From Alkalibacterium olivapovliticus (lineage in GTDB: Bacteria; Bacillota; Bacilli; Lactobacillales; Carnobacteriaceae_A): a stretch of 64,000 nt of DNA. The notes under the pieces are model-generated. The model saw only the letters and a program-made list of their open reading frames with translations, was not told where the DNA came from and did not search any database. The translations under genes and the position numbers were made by a program. Location: contig NZ_PVTO01000001.1 in NCBI RefSeq assembly GCF_003003275.1, forward strand, positions 124,001 through 188,000. Reading direction: 5' to 3'. Below, in pieces: positions 9,858-19,120 of this stretch. Positions within the stretch are counted from its first letter, which is position 1; every line of letters begins with the position of its first letter.

Positions 9858-10826
9858 AGATGAATATGACGACTGTTGAGTTGCATGAAAATGCCGTCTG
9901 ATCAGCCGAATAAAGTCGAGCATGCCTACTCCGCTGACTGTTGAAAGAAACGCCGTGGCTCCGAGCTTACCTCCTGAACCGTCAAATAAGGCGAAGGCTG
10001 CAATAAATAATACACCTGTCAGAATGGTAAGGAAGAGCATGTCGTTGTACGTTTTCACACGGTTGTATGAGACCATACCTGTAAATGTGGCACAAAAAGC
10101 AGCAACCACAACCACATGAGTAGAATCGGGATACAATAATGCCAGTGTCAACCCGACAAGTGCAGAAGCTGAAACAGCATCCATATCAACTATTCGCTGC
10201 AGAGCGTAGGTAGCCATACCGGCGGCTATAATAGATAGAAAGACGACTAGATACAGTTTTCGATCTAATGGATCTACAGTTCTTAGAGGGGTTCTAAATA
10301 TAAGACTAGTCAGAAATGTACCGGAAAAGGCCATGAACCCCAGCTTGCCTCCAAATCCTGAAAAGAGGTGGAGAGACAGAATATATAGGGTTCCGGAAAT
10401 CAGGCTGGCAACCAGAAGTGAAAGCGGGTTTGAAAATATGAGACTGCAGGCCATTCCGATAAAAGAGCCGCAGTAAATAGCTGCTGCATAAGGTTTGAAA
10501 GTCCAGGCTGCAATCAAGCCAACGACACTTGATGCCAGTACACCGCCCAAACCAATAGCGTGATTCAGGTAAAAGGTAAGGTAGGCTCCTATAGACAAAG
10601 CCAGTATAGTCAGAAGATTACTTCTGTTGATTAAAATAATGTTCTGTTTGAGTTTACATTTAATACAGGCCCATTCTTTCCTGACCTGAATCAGAAGGAA
10701 CATACCGGAAAACGCAACTATGCTAAGCAGGAAGGCATTTAGCGTCTGGATATTGCCGCTCACCAGCGACTGCGTGAGAAATAAGGCCATGATCGAGAAA
10801 AAAAGAAAGCTGATAGTAGTGATCAC
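9855..10826 (-). CDS. Polytopic membrane protein with an internal duplication, function unknown
   Basis: This 323-residue protein is almost entirely hydrophobic, with about nine to ten predicted membrane segments. The two halves look like copies: GLGGVLASSVVGLIAAW (about 92-108), then GSFIGMACSL, then GFGGKLGFMAFSGTF (157-171), correspond to VSASALVGLTLALLYPD, CATFTGMVSY and GSGGKLGATAFLSTV (283-297). The arrangement suggests a pseudo-twofold transporter or channel, but I recognise no named family. A CIKC pair sits in the first cytosolic or external loop (about 54-57). Start is GTG at 10826, eight bases after AAGGAG. It stands alone and converges on ppaC. Confidence 0.75.
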   Translation of the reverse strand: MITTISFLFFSIMALFLTQSLVSGNIQTLNAFLLSIVAFSGMFLLIQVRKEWACIKCKLKQNIILINRSNLLTILALSIGAYLTFYLNHAIGLGGVLASSVVGLIAAWTFKPYAAAIYCGSFIGMACSLIFSNPLSLLVASLISGTLYILSLHLFSGFGGKLGFMAFSGTFLTSLIFRTPLRTVDPLDRKLYLVVFLSIIAAGMATYALQRIVDMDAVSASALVGLTLALLYPDSTHVVVVAAFCATFTGMVSYNRVKTYNDMLFLTILTGVLFIAAFALFDGSGGKLGATAFLSTVSGVGMLDFIRLIRRHFHATQQSSYSS

Positions 10827-11009
10827 TGGTCTCGCTCCTTTTTAGTGATGTGTTTCACATTAATAGTTAAAAAAATAGATTCGTCCAAAGTGTAATCGTT
10901 TTATTTTACAGGTACATTGTATCACATGATTTATTAAAATAAAACTATTTTCACAAACTATTTGTAAGGTGAGAGATTCTTTGTCCTGATGTCACTTTTC
11001 GGACAATTA

Positions 11010-11046
11010 AAAAGGGATCAGTATCTATTAAGACACGATCCCTTTA
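11010..11046 (-). terminator. Terminator of the lysine/dap operon
   Basis: On the minus strand TAAAGGGATC pairs with GATCCCTTTTT, leaving a T tract. It lies ten bases beyond the alr stop. Confidence 0.8.
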
Positions 11047-11055
11047 ACTCATTTA

Positions 11056-12114
11056 TCAATCATATGGAATGAAGATTTCAGTGAATGTTTCTTTATTGAA
11101 AGCAGCCATCTGCTGTGAAAATGAACCGGCACCATTCTCAGTAAACCAGTCGAATCTCAACTGGTCACTGTATATCATGACTTTATCACCAACCGATACG
11201 GTTTCGTCGACTTCGACAAGCAGGTGACTCATCATCATGACTTGAATAGGATATGACTGCTGATTGATCAGTACAGGATAATTTTTCCTGGAAAGGATCA
11301 ATCCATTGCCGTAACCAATATCGATGACAGCCAGACGTGTTTGTTTCTCGGCTGAAAAAGCAGCTGAATAACCGGCATTCTGTCCGGCAGGAACATCGGT
11401 TATCTCGATAACATTAGCCGATACTTCTACGGTTTGACGGGCAATTGATTCATCAAGTCCCATATAATATGGCCGTGTCCCATAAAGAATGACGCCGCCT
11501 CGAATATGTGTATGGTTCTTATGCAGCCCTTCTCGCAAATAGGAAGCACTGTTTTGAGCATGTATATAAGTCAGAGAGGGAAGGTAGTCCTTGACAGTGT
11601 TTAGAACTTCCCTCCAGTTGGCCACTTCGTGCTGGTAGCGGTCACTTTCAAAGTCATCCGCATAGGCAAAATGTGTCCAGATGCCATTGACGTTCAGTTT
11701 TTTATCTGCTAAAACAGTCAGCATGTCAGAACCATCGGTAAAGCCCAGACGATTTAAATCATTTCGAAACACCAGCTGCACCGATAATCCGGCGAGCTGT
11801 TCTTTGTACTTAGTATAAAATTCAAATGATGGAAGGGACAAGGTAATAGAGTTCGCCTTAAGTTCCTCAAATGCTGTGCATGGATCTAAAAGCAGAACTT
11901 CAACGGTCGAATCAAAGCTCCTCAGTCGTTTTGCTTCTTTAAGATTAGTCGTGGCAAATGCTCGAATCCCGGCGTGATAAAAAGCATCAAAGGTATCCTT
12001 CAGGCCGAAGTTATAGGCATCATTTTTTACAATGGCAATCGTCTGGACTTGCGACTGAATACTTTCCGCCTGTTCGGCCAGCCGTTTCTGATTCCGGATC
12101 AAAGTAGCGGTCAT
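11056..12114 (-). CDS. Alanine racemase-family PLP enzyme at the end of the dap operon
   Basis: This is a fold-type III PLP racemase. The PLP lysine is K30 in AIVKNDAYNFG (AVVKANAYG in typical Alr), and the second catalytic tyrosine is probably the one in NAGYSAAF. At 352 aa it is slightly short, and the substrate-binding motifs are divergent. Its start overlaps the deacetylase stop by one base, so it belongs to the lysine operon. The same position is held by the second alanine racemase gene (alr2) in the Staphylococcus aureus lysC-asd-dapA-dapB-dapD-hipO-alr2-lysA operon. Its substrate here could be alanine or another amino acid; the sequence alone does not tell. Confidence 0.85.
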   Translation of the reverse strand: MTATLIRNQKRLAEQAESIQSQVQTIAIVKNDAYNFGLKDTFDAFYHAGIRAFATTNLKEAKRLRSFDSTVEVLLLDPCTAFEELKANSITLSLPSFEFYTKYKEQLAGLSVQLVFRNDLNRLGFTDGSDMLTVLADKKLNVNGIWTHFAYADDFESDRYQHEVANWREVLNTVKDYLPSLTYIHAQNSASYLREGLHKNHTHIRGGVILYGTRPYYMGLDESIARQTVEVSANVIEITDVPAGQNAGYSAAFSAEKQTRLAVIDIGYGNGLILSRKNYPVLINQQSYPIQVMMMSHLLVEVDETVSVGDKVMIYSDQLRFDWFTENGAGSFSQQMAAFNKETFTEIFIPYD

Positions 12115-13271
12115 TAAATCGCTCCTAACGTTTCAAGAATGCTCTGGTAATACTGCACACCTTTAACAAGTATCTTTTCATCAAAATTAAAACGGGGAGT
12201 ATGCAGTCCGTAAATGTAGTCTTTTTCTTCATTGCGTGCCCCGAGGAAGGCAAAATTAGTTTCGGCTACTGATGAATAAAAGGAAAAATCTTCCCCAAAT
12301 AAATAAGGTTCAGTCAGCAAATCAAGGGTCAATCCTGATTTGTCACAGCTTTCAGTAACGGTTTCGATCAGGGAATCACTGTTATTCACTGCCGGGTAAC
12401 CTTTTGCAACAGTGAGTTCTGTGGTCGTCCCAAAAAGGCTATCTGCACTTTTAGTGATGTCTTTCATTTTAACTTTTATATGTTCCAGATCATCCGGTTC
12501 ATACGTCCGAATAGTGCCTTCGATATAACCCTCAGTCGCTACTGTATTGATTGCTTCTCCAGCAGATAACTTTCCAATGTGCAGGATGTTCTGATTCAAT
12601 CCATTCAGGAAGTAATGCTGTACTTGAGCCAGTTGCGTTGCAATTTGTGTAACAGCCCCAAGAGCACTGCTGCCGTTATTCTTTTGAGCAACGTGAGCAG
12701 AGAGACCTTTCACACGGATGCGGTATTCAGTTGCGCTGGCCATCAGAAATCGGGGTTTGGTCGCAAGTGTGCCTTCAGGAATATCCGGCCCAAGATGCAG
12801 ACCGAAAATTTTTGAGACAGAGTAGTCTTGAAAAGGGAACGCATTGATGAGCGCATCCGCACCTGCATTCGATTCTTCAGAAGGCTGAAAAATGAGCAGG
12901 ACATTGGTTTTCAACTGCCCGGCATCAGATTGATGTTTAAGCGACTCTGCGAATGTCAGAAGGATCGAGGTGTGACCATCATGTCCGCAGGCATGCATGA
13001 CGCCTGCATGATTGGATGCAAAAGGAAGATCTGTTTCTTCCAGGATCGGCAGAGCGTCTATATCAGCTCTGAACCCGATCGTTTCTTTAGAATCAGATGT
13101 CCCTTCAAAGAAAACAACAGTCGCCGTGTCCAAAGGCGTAAAGTAGGGAACAGCCAGTTGGTCCAGCTGTTCTCTGATATAGGCTGTTGTTTTGAATTCG
13201 TTAAAAGACAGTTCAGGGATCTGATGAAGATATCGTCTGTGTTTGATTGCAGTTTCCAGTAAATCAGTCAT
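12114..13271 (-). CDS. N-acetyldiaminopimelate deacetylase (M20 family)
   Basis: This enzyme removes acetate from N-acetyl-LL-diaminopimelate in the acetylase branch of lysine/DAP synthesis. It is an M20 metallopeptidase-fold amidohydrolase: metal ligands are in HACGHDGHTS and in the SEES segment (PSEESNAGADAL), with a late histidine in GLHTPRF. Length is 385 aa from the ATG at 13271, which lies five bases behind GGAGG; the upstream in-frame ATGs overlap that site. It follows dapH by 36 bp and its stop overlaps the next start. The partner aminotransferase (N-acetyl-LL-DAP aminotransferase) is not in this operon. Confidence 0.92.
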   Translation of the reverse strand: MTDLLETAIKHRRYLHQIPELSFNEFKTTAYIREQLDQLAVPYFTPLDTATVVFFEGTSDSKETIGFRADIDALPILEETDLPFASNHAGVMHACGHDGHTSILLTFAESLKHQSDAGQLKTNVLLIFQPSEESNAGADALINAFPFQDYSVSKIFGLHLGPDIPEGTLATKPRFLMASATEYRIRVKGLSAHVAQKNNGSSALGAVTQIATQLAQVQHYFLNGLNQNILHIGKLSAGEAINTVATEGYIEGTIRTYEPDDLEHIKVKMKDITKSADSLFGTTTELTVAKGYPAVNNSDSLIETVTESCDKSGLTLDLLTEPYLFGEDFSFYSSVAETNFAFLGARNEEKDYIYGLHTPRFNFDEKILVKGVQYYQSILETLGAI

Positions 13272-13307
13272 TAGTTCCTCCATTAAAAACATTCAGTATT
13301 AGGGTGA

Positions 13308-14024
13308 TTACTTGTTTAACTGTCTGAGTGCAGATACAATCGCTACTTTAGTCGATTCCACTTCACTTGTGTTTTTGATTTTACGGGCAGGTACGCCTGC
13401 TACGACAGTGTTTGCCGGAACATCTTCAGTGACGATAGCGCCAGCAGCTACTACAGATCCTTCGCCGATTGTGACACCTTCTAAAACAACAGCATTTGCT
13501 CCGATTAGAACGTTGTCTTCAACAACTACAGGTTTTGCGCTGGCTGGTTCAATCACACCCGACAATACGGCTCCAGCACCCACATGAACATTTTTACCAG
13601 TAATGGCTCGGCCGCCTAAAATCGCGCCCATATCAATCATAGTGCCTTCTCCGACAACTGCACCGATATTGATGACCGCTCCCATCATGATGACGGCATT
13701 GTCACCAATGGAGGCGTGATCTCTAATAAATGCACCCGGTTCGATACGGGCATTAATTTTGGACGTATCCAATAGAGGGATGGCAGAGTTGCGACGATCC
13801 TGTTCGATTACATGGTCTGACAGTCTCTCGCTGTTTTCTTCATAAAATGGTATCCAGTCGTTTTGATCCGTGAATAGTGTATAGCTTCCACTTGTACCGA
13901 ATACTTTAAACGATTCAGGAAAGTCTGATTTCTGTAAATCAGTATTGACATAAATTTTCAGAGGGGTCGTTTTCTTTGAATCACTGATGTATTTAATAAT
14001 TTCTTTTGCGCTAAATTCTTTCAT
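13308..14024 (-). CDS. dapH: 2,3,4,5-tetrahydropyridine-2,6-dicarboxylate N-acetyltransferase
   Basis: DapH acetylates tetrahydrodipicolinate with acetyl-CoA, committing to the acetylase DAP branch. The protein has the N-terminal DapH domain followed from about residue 90 by left-handed beta-helix hexapeptide repeats ([43 protein letters not shown]). The acetylase rather than succinylase type is supported by the ~238-aa length and by the deacetylase that follows. The start has TAGGAG upstream. It lies three bases behind dapB. Confidence 0.93.
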   Translation of the reverse strand: MKEFSAKEIIKYISDSKKTTPLKIYVNTDLQKSDFPESFKVFGTSGSYTLFTDQNDWIPFYEENSERLSDHVIEQDRRNSAIPLLDTSKINARIEPGAFIRDHASIGDNAVIMMGAVINIGAVVGEGTMIDMGAILGGRAITGKNVHVGAGAVLSGVIEPASAKPVVVEDNVLIGANAVVLEGVTIGEGSVVAAGAIVTEDVPANTVVAGVPARKIKNTSEVESTKVAIVSALRQLNK

Positions 14025-14027
14025 TGA

Positions 14028-14762
14028 TTACACTCCTAAGTTGTTGTAGGTATAAAACCCGTTATTTTTTTTGATTAATTTTTCGGCAACGTTTAATGCG
14101 CCATTGGCAAAGATATCTTTGGACTGAGCTGTGTGCTTAATTGAAATGACTTCATCTCCACCTGCGAACAAGACCTCGTGCTCACCAACGATGGTCCCGC
14201 CTCGAATAGTCGAAATGCCTATTTCTTTTTTGTCTCGTTTAGTAGTAGTCTGACTACGGTCATAAACTTCGGTTGTGTCTTTTCGTCCGTTTTCTTTGAT
14301 CGCATCAAGTAATTTGATTAGCGTTCCGCTTGGTGCATCGATTTTCTGGTTATGGTGCTTTTCGATCATTTCGATATCGTAATCGTTCATCAAAGGGGCA
14401 ATGTATTCTAGTAGCTGAGTAACGATGTGAACGCCGTAACTCATATTCGCACTGAAAAAGACAGGAGCTGATTTTGCTTTTTCGTTCATTAACTTAACCA
14501 AGGTGTCTTTTTCACCAGTCGTCGCAATGATCATTGGACGATCGTATGCTGACTGGAGCATCTCTTTCGTAAGATCAGGATGCGAGAAATCGATGAAGAC
14601 ATCTGCTTCAGGCAAGTCATCATTAAAGGAAGTGAAAAGGGGATAAGGACACTGTTTCTCTTCCATTGGCGTAATAACACCAGCAATAGAGTAGCCCTTA
14701 TCTTCAGCTAGAGCAGCTACTCGTTTAGTCATAGCGCCGTATCCGACTAGAATCAATTTCAT
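14028..14762 (-). CDS. dapB: 4-hydroxy-tetrahydrodipicolinate reductase
   Basis: DapB reduces the DapA product to tetrahydrodipicolinate with NAD(P)H. The nucleotide-binding N-terminus reads ILVGYGAMTKRV, and the substrate motif EKHHNQKIDAPSGT is present with its catalytic histidine and lysine. At 244 aa it is a little short for the family but complete. It starts one base after the dapA stop, so translation is probably coupled. Confidence 0.95.
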   Translation of the reverse strand: MKLILVGYGAMTKRVAALAEDKGYSIAGVITPMEEKQCPYPLFTSFNDDLPEADVFIDFSHPDLTKEMLQSAYDRPMIIATTGEKDTLVKLMNEKAKSAPVFFSANMSYGVHIVTQLLEYIAPLMNDYDIEMIEKHHNQKIDAPSGTLIKLLDAIKENGRKDTTEVYDRSQTTTKRDKKEIGISTIRGGTIVGEHEVLFAGGDEVISIKHTAQSKDIFANGALNVAEKLIKKNNGFYTYNNLGV

Positions 14763-14763
14763 A

Positions 14764-15645
14764 TTATCCGTCCTTTCTAATCAAATCAAACTGCGTGATC
14801 ACTTTATCGATCTCAGTCTGTTCGAGTGGGACAAGTGGTAGTCGCATAGCGTACTCACCAAATCCGATGTGGCTTACCAGTACTTTGATAGGGATGGGAT
14901 TAACGTCTACTCCCAGAGCATCGACAAGTGGAAATAAGGTTTGATGCAGTTGTAATGCTTCTTTTGGTGCTGTCTGAGCTTTTTCATACAGGTCCTGGTA
15001 TTCGTTTGGTAGTGCATTTGCTAGAACGGATATGATGCCGTGTCCGCCTTGGGCAAAGTAGGGAAGGGCCAAGTCATCATTTCCGCTGTAGAACGCGAAA
15101 GACTCGTCGACAACTGCCTGCAGACGACTGAAGTGAGCGAAGTCACCTGTTGCATCTTTAAGGGCAGTAATAGTTGGATGCTGAGCCAGTATTTTCAGTG
15201 TTTCCGGTTCGATCGTCATGCCTGTACGTGACGGGACATCATATAAGACCACAGGGATATTAACCGCATCCGCAACCGCTGTAAAGTGAGCAATCAACCC
15301 TTTTTGGCTTGTTTTATTATAATAAGGTGTGATGACAAGCAAAGCATCTACACCGAGTGCTTCTGCTTCTTTAGAGGCAGCTACTGTCTGAGCAGTATTG
15401 TTTGAGCCTGTACCGGCAATAACTGGAATGTCTCCGCCTGCTACTTCTAAGGCAATCTTCAGGCAGTTGACTTTTTCCTCCGACGTAAGGGTAGATCCTT
15501 CGCCAGTTGTTCCGTTAATGACAAATGACTGAATGCTGTTGTTTTTTAAAAACGTCAAATGGGCTCTGAAAGCCTCATAATCGACTGCGTTATTTATAAA
15601 TGGCGTGGTCACAGCAGCAGCTGCACCCGTAAATAGGTGTGACAT
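14764..15645 (-). CDS. dapA: 4-hydroxy-tetrahydrodipicolinate synthase
   Basis: DapA condenses pyruvate with aspartate semialdehyde. The TIM barrel carries the TTGE motif (NGTTGEGSTL), the proton-relay tyrosine in VLYDVPSRTG and the Schiff-base lysine in TALKDATGD (about K162). Length (293 aa) is typical. It follows asd by four bases and precedes dapB by one, in the riboswitch-controlled operon. Confidence 0.96.
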   Translation of the reverse strand: MSHLFTGAAAAVTTPFINNAVDYEAFRAHLTFLKNNSIQSFVINGTTGEGSTLTSEEKVNCLKIALEVAGGDIPVIAGTGSNNTAQTVAASKEAEALGVDALLVITPYYNKTSQKGLIAHFTAVADAVNIPVVLYDVPSRTGMTIEPETLKILAQHPTITALKDATGDFAHFSRLQAVVDESFAFYSGNDDLALPYFAQGGHGIISVLANALPNEYQDLYEKAQTAPKEALQLHQTLFPLVDALGVDVNPIPIKVLVSHIGFGEYAMRLPLVPLEQTEIDKVITQFDLIRKDG

Positions 15646-15649
15646 ATGC

Positions 15650-16639
15650 TTATACTTCCTTTCCTTTAATCAGTTGATCTAAAATTTGGACCGCATTCCA
15701 AGCGGCACCTTTTAGGATGTTATCGCTGACCGACCATAGATGGTACGTATTCGGTAAGCTCGGATCTTTGCGGATCCGTCCGACATATACGCCTTTTTTA
15801 TGAGCCGCGTCAAGTGGAGTAGGGTAAATTTCTTTTGAGGGATCATCCATTACCACTATAGAAGGGAAATTCTCCAAAGCTTGTCTTAATTCATCAATAC
15901 TCACTTCTTTATCAAGTGTGACATTCATAGCGACTGCATGAGAGTGGGGCACAGGAACTCTCACACAAGTGGCGGTAACATTTAATGTCGGATCACCTAA
16001 AATTTTTCGGGTCTCTCTGATCATTTTGTCTTCCTCTTTCGTGTACCCATCTTCAAGAAAGACATCGATTTGAGGAATGACGTTATGATAAATCGCTTTG
16101 TTGTAATTTTGAGGTTTTTCGCCTTTTTCTCCTCTATCCAAGTCTTCGATTCCTTTCCATCCAGAACCTGAAACAGACTGATAGGTCGTATAAGCGACAC
16201 GTTTCAATCCGAAAAGATCAGCAAGAGGCTTTAAAGGCACAACCGACTGAATGGTTGAGCAGTTAGGATTGGCAATGATATGTCTCTTCAGTGATGCACG
16301 GTTGACTTCAGGGACAACAAGATCGATTGAAGGATCCATTCTCCATGCGCTGGAGTTGTCTATTATGACGGCACCCGTTTCTTCAAAGATAGGAGCATAA
16401 CGCAGGCTGGTGTCTCCACCGGCAGACATGAGTACATAGTCAAAGTGGCTGTCTGCGGCATTTTCTTCTGTCAATTCTTCGACTACATAGCTATTGCCTT
16501 TAAGTGTCACTTCTTTTCCTGCTGAACGGGCTGAAGAGTATAAGGTAAGGGAGTTAAAAGGGATAGCTTCTTCATCTAATAACTGGAGCATGGTCTGACC
16601 AACAAGACCTGTAGCTCCGACTAATGCAATTGATACCAT
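15650..16639 (-). CDS. asd: Aspartate-semialdehyde dehydrogenase
   Basis: Asd reduces aspartyl phosphate to aspartate semialdehyde with NADPH. The dinucleotide motif is ALVGATGLVGQTM, the catalytic cysteine lies in NPNCSTIQ (about C127) and the later catalytic histidine in PVPHSHAVAMN. Length (329 aa) is normal. It lies 27 bp behind lysC and in front of dapA. Confidence 0.96.
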   Translation of the reverse strand: MVSIALVGATGLVGQTMLQLLDEEAIPFNSLTLYSSARSAGKEVTLKGNSYVVEELTEENAADSHFDYVLMSAGGDTSLRYAPIFEETGAVIIDNSSAWRMDPSIDLVVPEVNRASLKRHIIANPNCSTIQSVVPLKPLADLFGLKRVAYTTYQSVSGSGWKGIEDLDRGEKGEKPQNYNKAIYHNVIPQIDVFLEDGYTKEEDKMIRETRKILGDPTLNVTATCVRVPVPHSHAVAMNVTLDKEVSIDELRQALENFPSIVVMDDPSKEIYPTPLDAAHKKGVYVGRIRKDPSLPNTYHLWSVSDNILKGAAWNAVQILDQLIKGKEV

Positions 16640-16666
16640 TTCAAAAAATCCTTTCTTATAATTAGT

Positions 16667-17872
16667 TTATAAATCAAATGTCTGGCAGAGGATACGTGTG
16701 GCTTTTTCTCCGTTTTTCCCGTCGACTACATAAGACACACTGATTTCAGAAGTCGTGACCTGATAGAACGGAATATGTGATTCGATCAGTGTTTTAAATA
16801 TTTTTGACGCGATTCCGGTCATGTCTCTCATTCCTGCTCCTATAACGGATACTTTGCAGTACGTTGTTTCTATCTTAACGTATAATTCCTGATAATGGGA
16901 CTTGAGTGAATCGAACAGCTCATTTAATTCGCGTTCTTCAGACTCTTTAAATGTAAAGGATAACTGAAGACCATCCTGGTTCTGGATTTGAGAAATCATG
17001 TCGATGTTGATTTCTGCTTCTTCCAGCTTAATAAACAAGTCATGCAAAAATGATTGGTTCTCGTCAGTAGGGTAGGTGATGGTGACGTGAGCCATTTCTT
17101 TATCTAAGGCAACGCCTGTAACAGCTTTTCTTTCAAGTATCTGATCATTTGGCACGATCCATGTTCCTTTCTCATTCGATAGTGTTTTTCCTAAATAGAG
17201 GGGGATGTTATGGTTGTTTGCGAGTTCGACGCTGCGCGTTTCCAGTACACCAGCTCCTAAAGCAGACATTTCCATCATTTCTTCAAATGAAATCATATCC
17301 CATCTTTTTGCATCCGGGTAGACACGGGGGTCTGTCGAATAGACGCCGGATACATCGGTATATATTTCGCATGGGCAGTCAAGCGCTGAGGCAATGGCAA
17401 CAGCTGTTGTATCGGAACCGCCCCGTCCTAGTGTAGTCAGTTCTCCTGCTTTGTTGAAGCCCTGAAAACCGGCGACGATCAGGATATTGTTTTCTTCAAA
17501 TAACTGTTCAAGTAAATCTGTTTTAATTGAAGAAATCTTACTTTTTAAATGTTTGCCAATCGTTTCAATGCCTGCCTGATAGCCTGTGAGCGGTTTGGCC
17601 GAGACGTCTAAATCGTGTAAAGCGAGTGATAAAAACGATATGGTCTGCTGCTCACCTGTAGTCAGAAGCATGGCCAGGTCTTTATCGTTTGGATTAGAGG
17701 TCAGTTCATGAACCGATTTTAGTAGATTATCGGTTGTTTTCCCCATTGCGGATACAACAACAACCAGTTGCTCACCGTTTTGAACGCGTTCTTTGAGGTA
17801 ATGGGCAATGTTTTTTATTTTATTGAAATCAGCGACACTTGATCCGCCGAATTTTAAGACACTTCTCTTCAT
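16667..17872 (-). CDS. lysC: Aspartate kinase
   Basis: LysC phosphorylates aspartate, the entry step for lysine, DAP, threonine and methionine. The amino-acid kinase domain begins with KFGGSSVAD and contains the aspartate-binding GRGGSDTTAVA; two ACT domains occupy the C-terminal ~150 residues, so allosteric control is likely. Length (401 aa) fits single-function bacterial kinases. AAAGGAG lies before the ATG. It is the first gene of the operon and sits directly behind an L-box lysine riboswitch. Confidence 0.96.
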   Translation of the reverse strand: MKRSVLKFGGSSVADFNKIKNIAHYLKERVQNGEQLVVVVSAMGKTTDNLLKSVHELTSNPNDKDLAMLLTTGEQQTISFLSLALHDLDVSAKPLTGYQAGIETIGKHLKSKISSIKTDLLEQLFEENNILIVAGFQGFNKAGELTTLGRGGSDTTAVAIASALDCPCEIYTDVSGVYSTDPRVYPDAKRWDMISFEEMMEMSALGAGVLETRSVELANNHNIPLYLGKTLSNEKGTWIVPNDQILERKAVTGVALDKEMAHVTITYPTDENQSFLHDLFIKLEEAEINIDMISQIQNQDGLQLSFTFKESEERELNELFDSLKSHYQELYVKIETTYCKVSVIGAGMRDMTGIASKIFKTLIESHIPFYQVTTSEISVSYVVDGKNGEKATRILCQTFDL

Positions 17873-17936
17873 GACGACTCCTTTAGTCAGACATTTTATT
17901 CTGGATCAGCCAGTATCAGCGCGAGCTAGGGGGTAT

Positions 17937-18166
17937 GCAAAAAAACAAGCCGGGAATGCCCGACTTGTTTTTAAAAAGCTATATAACAAGTGGAAGCACT
18001 CCGTTTAGCGTCAGCTACTCGGCAGTCTGCATATTGTTCATATACAGCCCAACGATTCATTATTCTGTAAAAAATAAATCATTTCGGCAAATTTCCCTTT
18101 CCTTATTTCAGACTTACAGGTCTATGCGAAATAAGTACTGTTGATTTTTGCACCTCATCCAGTTCT
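17937..18166 (-). promoter_or_regulatory. Lysine riboswitch (L-box) with terminator, controlling lysC-asd-dap operon
   Basis: The minus-strand leader contains the conserved L-box blocks in order: GATGAGGTGC, then AGTA, AAAGGG, TTGCCGAAA, GGGCTGTATATGAACAATAT, CTGCCGAG and GGAGTGCTTCC. The expression platform is a strong terminator at 17938-17973 (AAAAACAAGTCGGG and CCCGGCTTGTTTTTTT). Lysine binding would be expected to favour termination. It fills most of the 17873-18370 gap; the remainder holds promoters for this operon and for fruR. Confidence 0.9.
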
Positions 18167-18265
18167 AATTTTAAATTGTCAAATTTTAATGTTCCTAAGC
18201 ACTAGCTTATCAAATTTAGAAGGCGTTGTAAAATGATATTTTAGAATAAATAAAAACACGCATTA

Positions 18266-18279
18266 TGTAACCGATTTCC
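18266..18279 (+). promoter_or_regulatory. cre-like CcpA site upstream of fruR-fruK-fruA
   Basis: TGTAACCGATTTCC matches the catabolite-responsive element consensus TGWAANCGNTNWCA at all but the last position. It lies ~105 bp before the fruR start. Downstream, TTGAC occurs twice (about 18307 and 18328) between GAACG and CGTTC, a possible FruR operator, but that is weaker. Confidence 0.55.
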
Positions 18280-18370
18280 TGATAATTGAATGAGAATGAA
18301 CGAAATTGACTGTATCTTATTGTTTTTGACCGTTCTATATGATAAACTCATCTATGAAGAGGTGAGGTAA

Positions 18371-19120
18371 GTGCTTACAGAAGATCGTTACTCAGCGATA
18401 ATGGATCTGCTGAGTGAAAAAGATACCGTTACAATACAGGAACTCATTAGCCAGTTAAATCACTCTGAATCAACTATAAGGAGGGACTTGACTCTGCTGG
18501 AAGCTCATGGCAGACTCGTTCGCGTTCACGGTGGTGCTAAAATGAAACGGCGAGCAAGTGATGAAGCGTCCATGGAGGACAAAACAGTCAAAAACACTCA
18601 AGACAAAGAAATTATCGGTCGCGCGGCTGCTGATTTAGTGGAAGATCATGATGTTATCTATCTGGATGCAGGATCAACAACCTATGCAATGATCCCGTAC
18701 CTGGTAGATAAAAAAATAACCGTTGTGACTAACGGAGTGCCCCATGCGGCGCTCCTGTCTGATCATAAGATCGACACAGTGTTATTAGGCGGAAAAATCA
18801 AACAGAAAACAAAAGCCATCATTGGGACAGTAGCCGAGAAACAACTGGATGCCTTTCATTTTTCGAAGGCTTTTATGGGAATGAACGGAGTGGATCCGCA
18901 TTACGGCTTCACGACACCAGATATTGAAGAAGCTTCGGTAAAACAGAAAGCGATGCATCAGTCAAATGAGCCTTACGTCTTAGCTGATCCGTCCAAATTT
19001 GGAGAAGTCAGTTTTGTCAAAGTAGCGGATATCGATGACTGTGCCGTCATTACCAGTGTATCAACTAAACTGTCCAGAAAAATACAAGAATTAACGAAAG
19101 TCATAGAGGTGAGTAAATGA
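18371..19120 (+). CDS. fruR: DeoR/GlpR-family regulator of the fructose operon
   Basis: This is a DeoR-type sugar-phosphate-responsive repressor. Residues 1-57 hold the winged helix-turn-helix (DRYSAIMDLLSEKDTVTIQ ... ESTIRRDLTLLEAHGRLVR); the rest is the DeoR sensor domain with DAGSTTYAMIPYL. Length (249 aa) is normal. The GTG start follows GAGGTGAGGTAA. It overlaps fruK by four bases, and by analogy with other Firmicutes responds to fructose-1-phosphate. Confidence 0.9.
   Translation: MLTEDRYSAIMDLLSEKDTVTIQELISQLNHSESTIRRDLTLLEAHGRLVRVHGGAKMKRRASDEASMEDKTVKNTQDKEIIGRAAADLVEDHDVIYLDAGSTTYAMIPYLVDKKITVVTNGVPHAALLSDHKIDTVLLGGKIKQKTKAIIGTVAEKQLDAFHFSKAFMGMNGVDPHYGFTTPDIEEASVKQKAMHQSNEPYVLADPSKFGEVSFVKVADIDDCAVITSVSTKLSRKIQELTKVIEVSK

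Noticed and set aside
12828-13262. 144-codon plus-strand ORF opposite the deacetylase
   Set aside because: It is a shadow of a conserved M20 enzyme, with an atypical basic composition.
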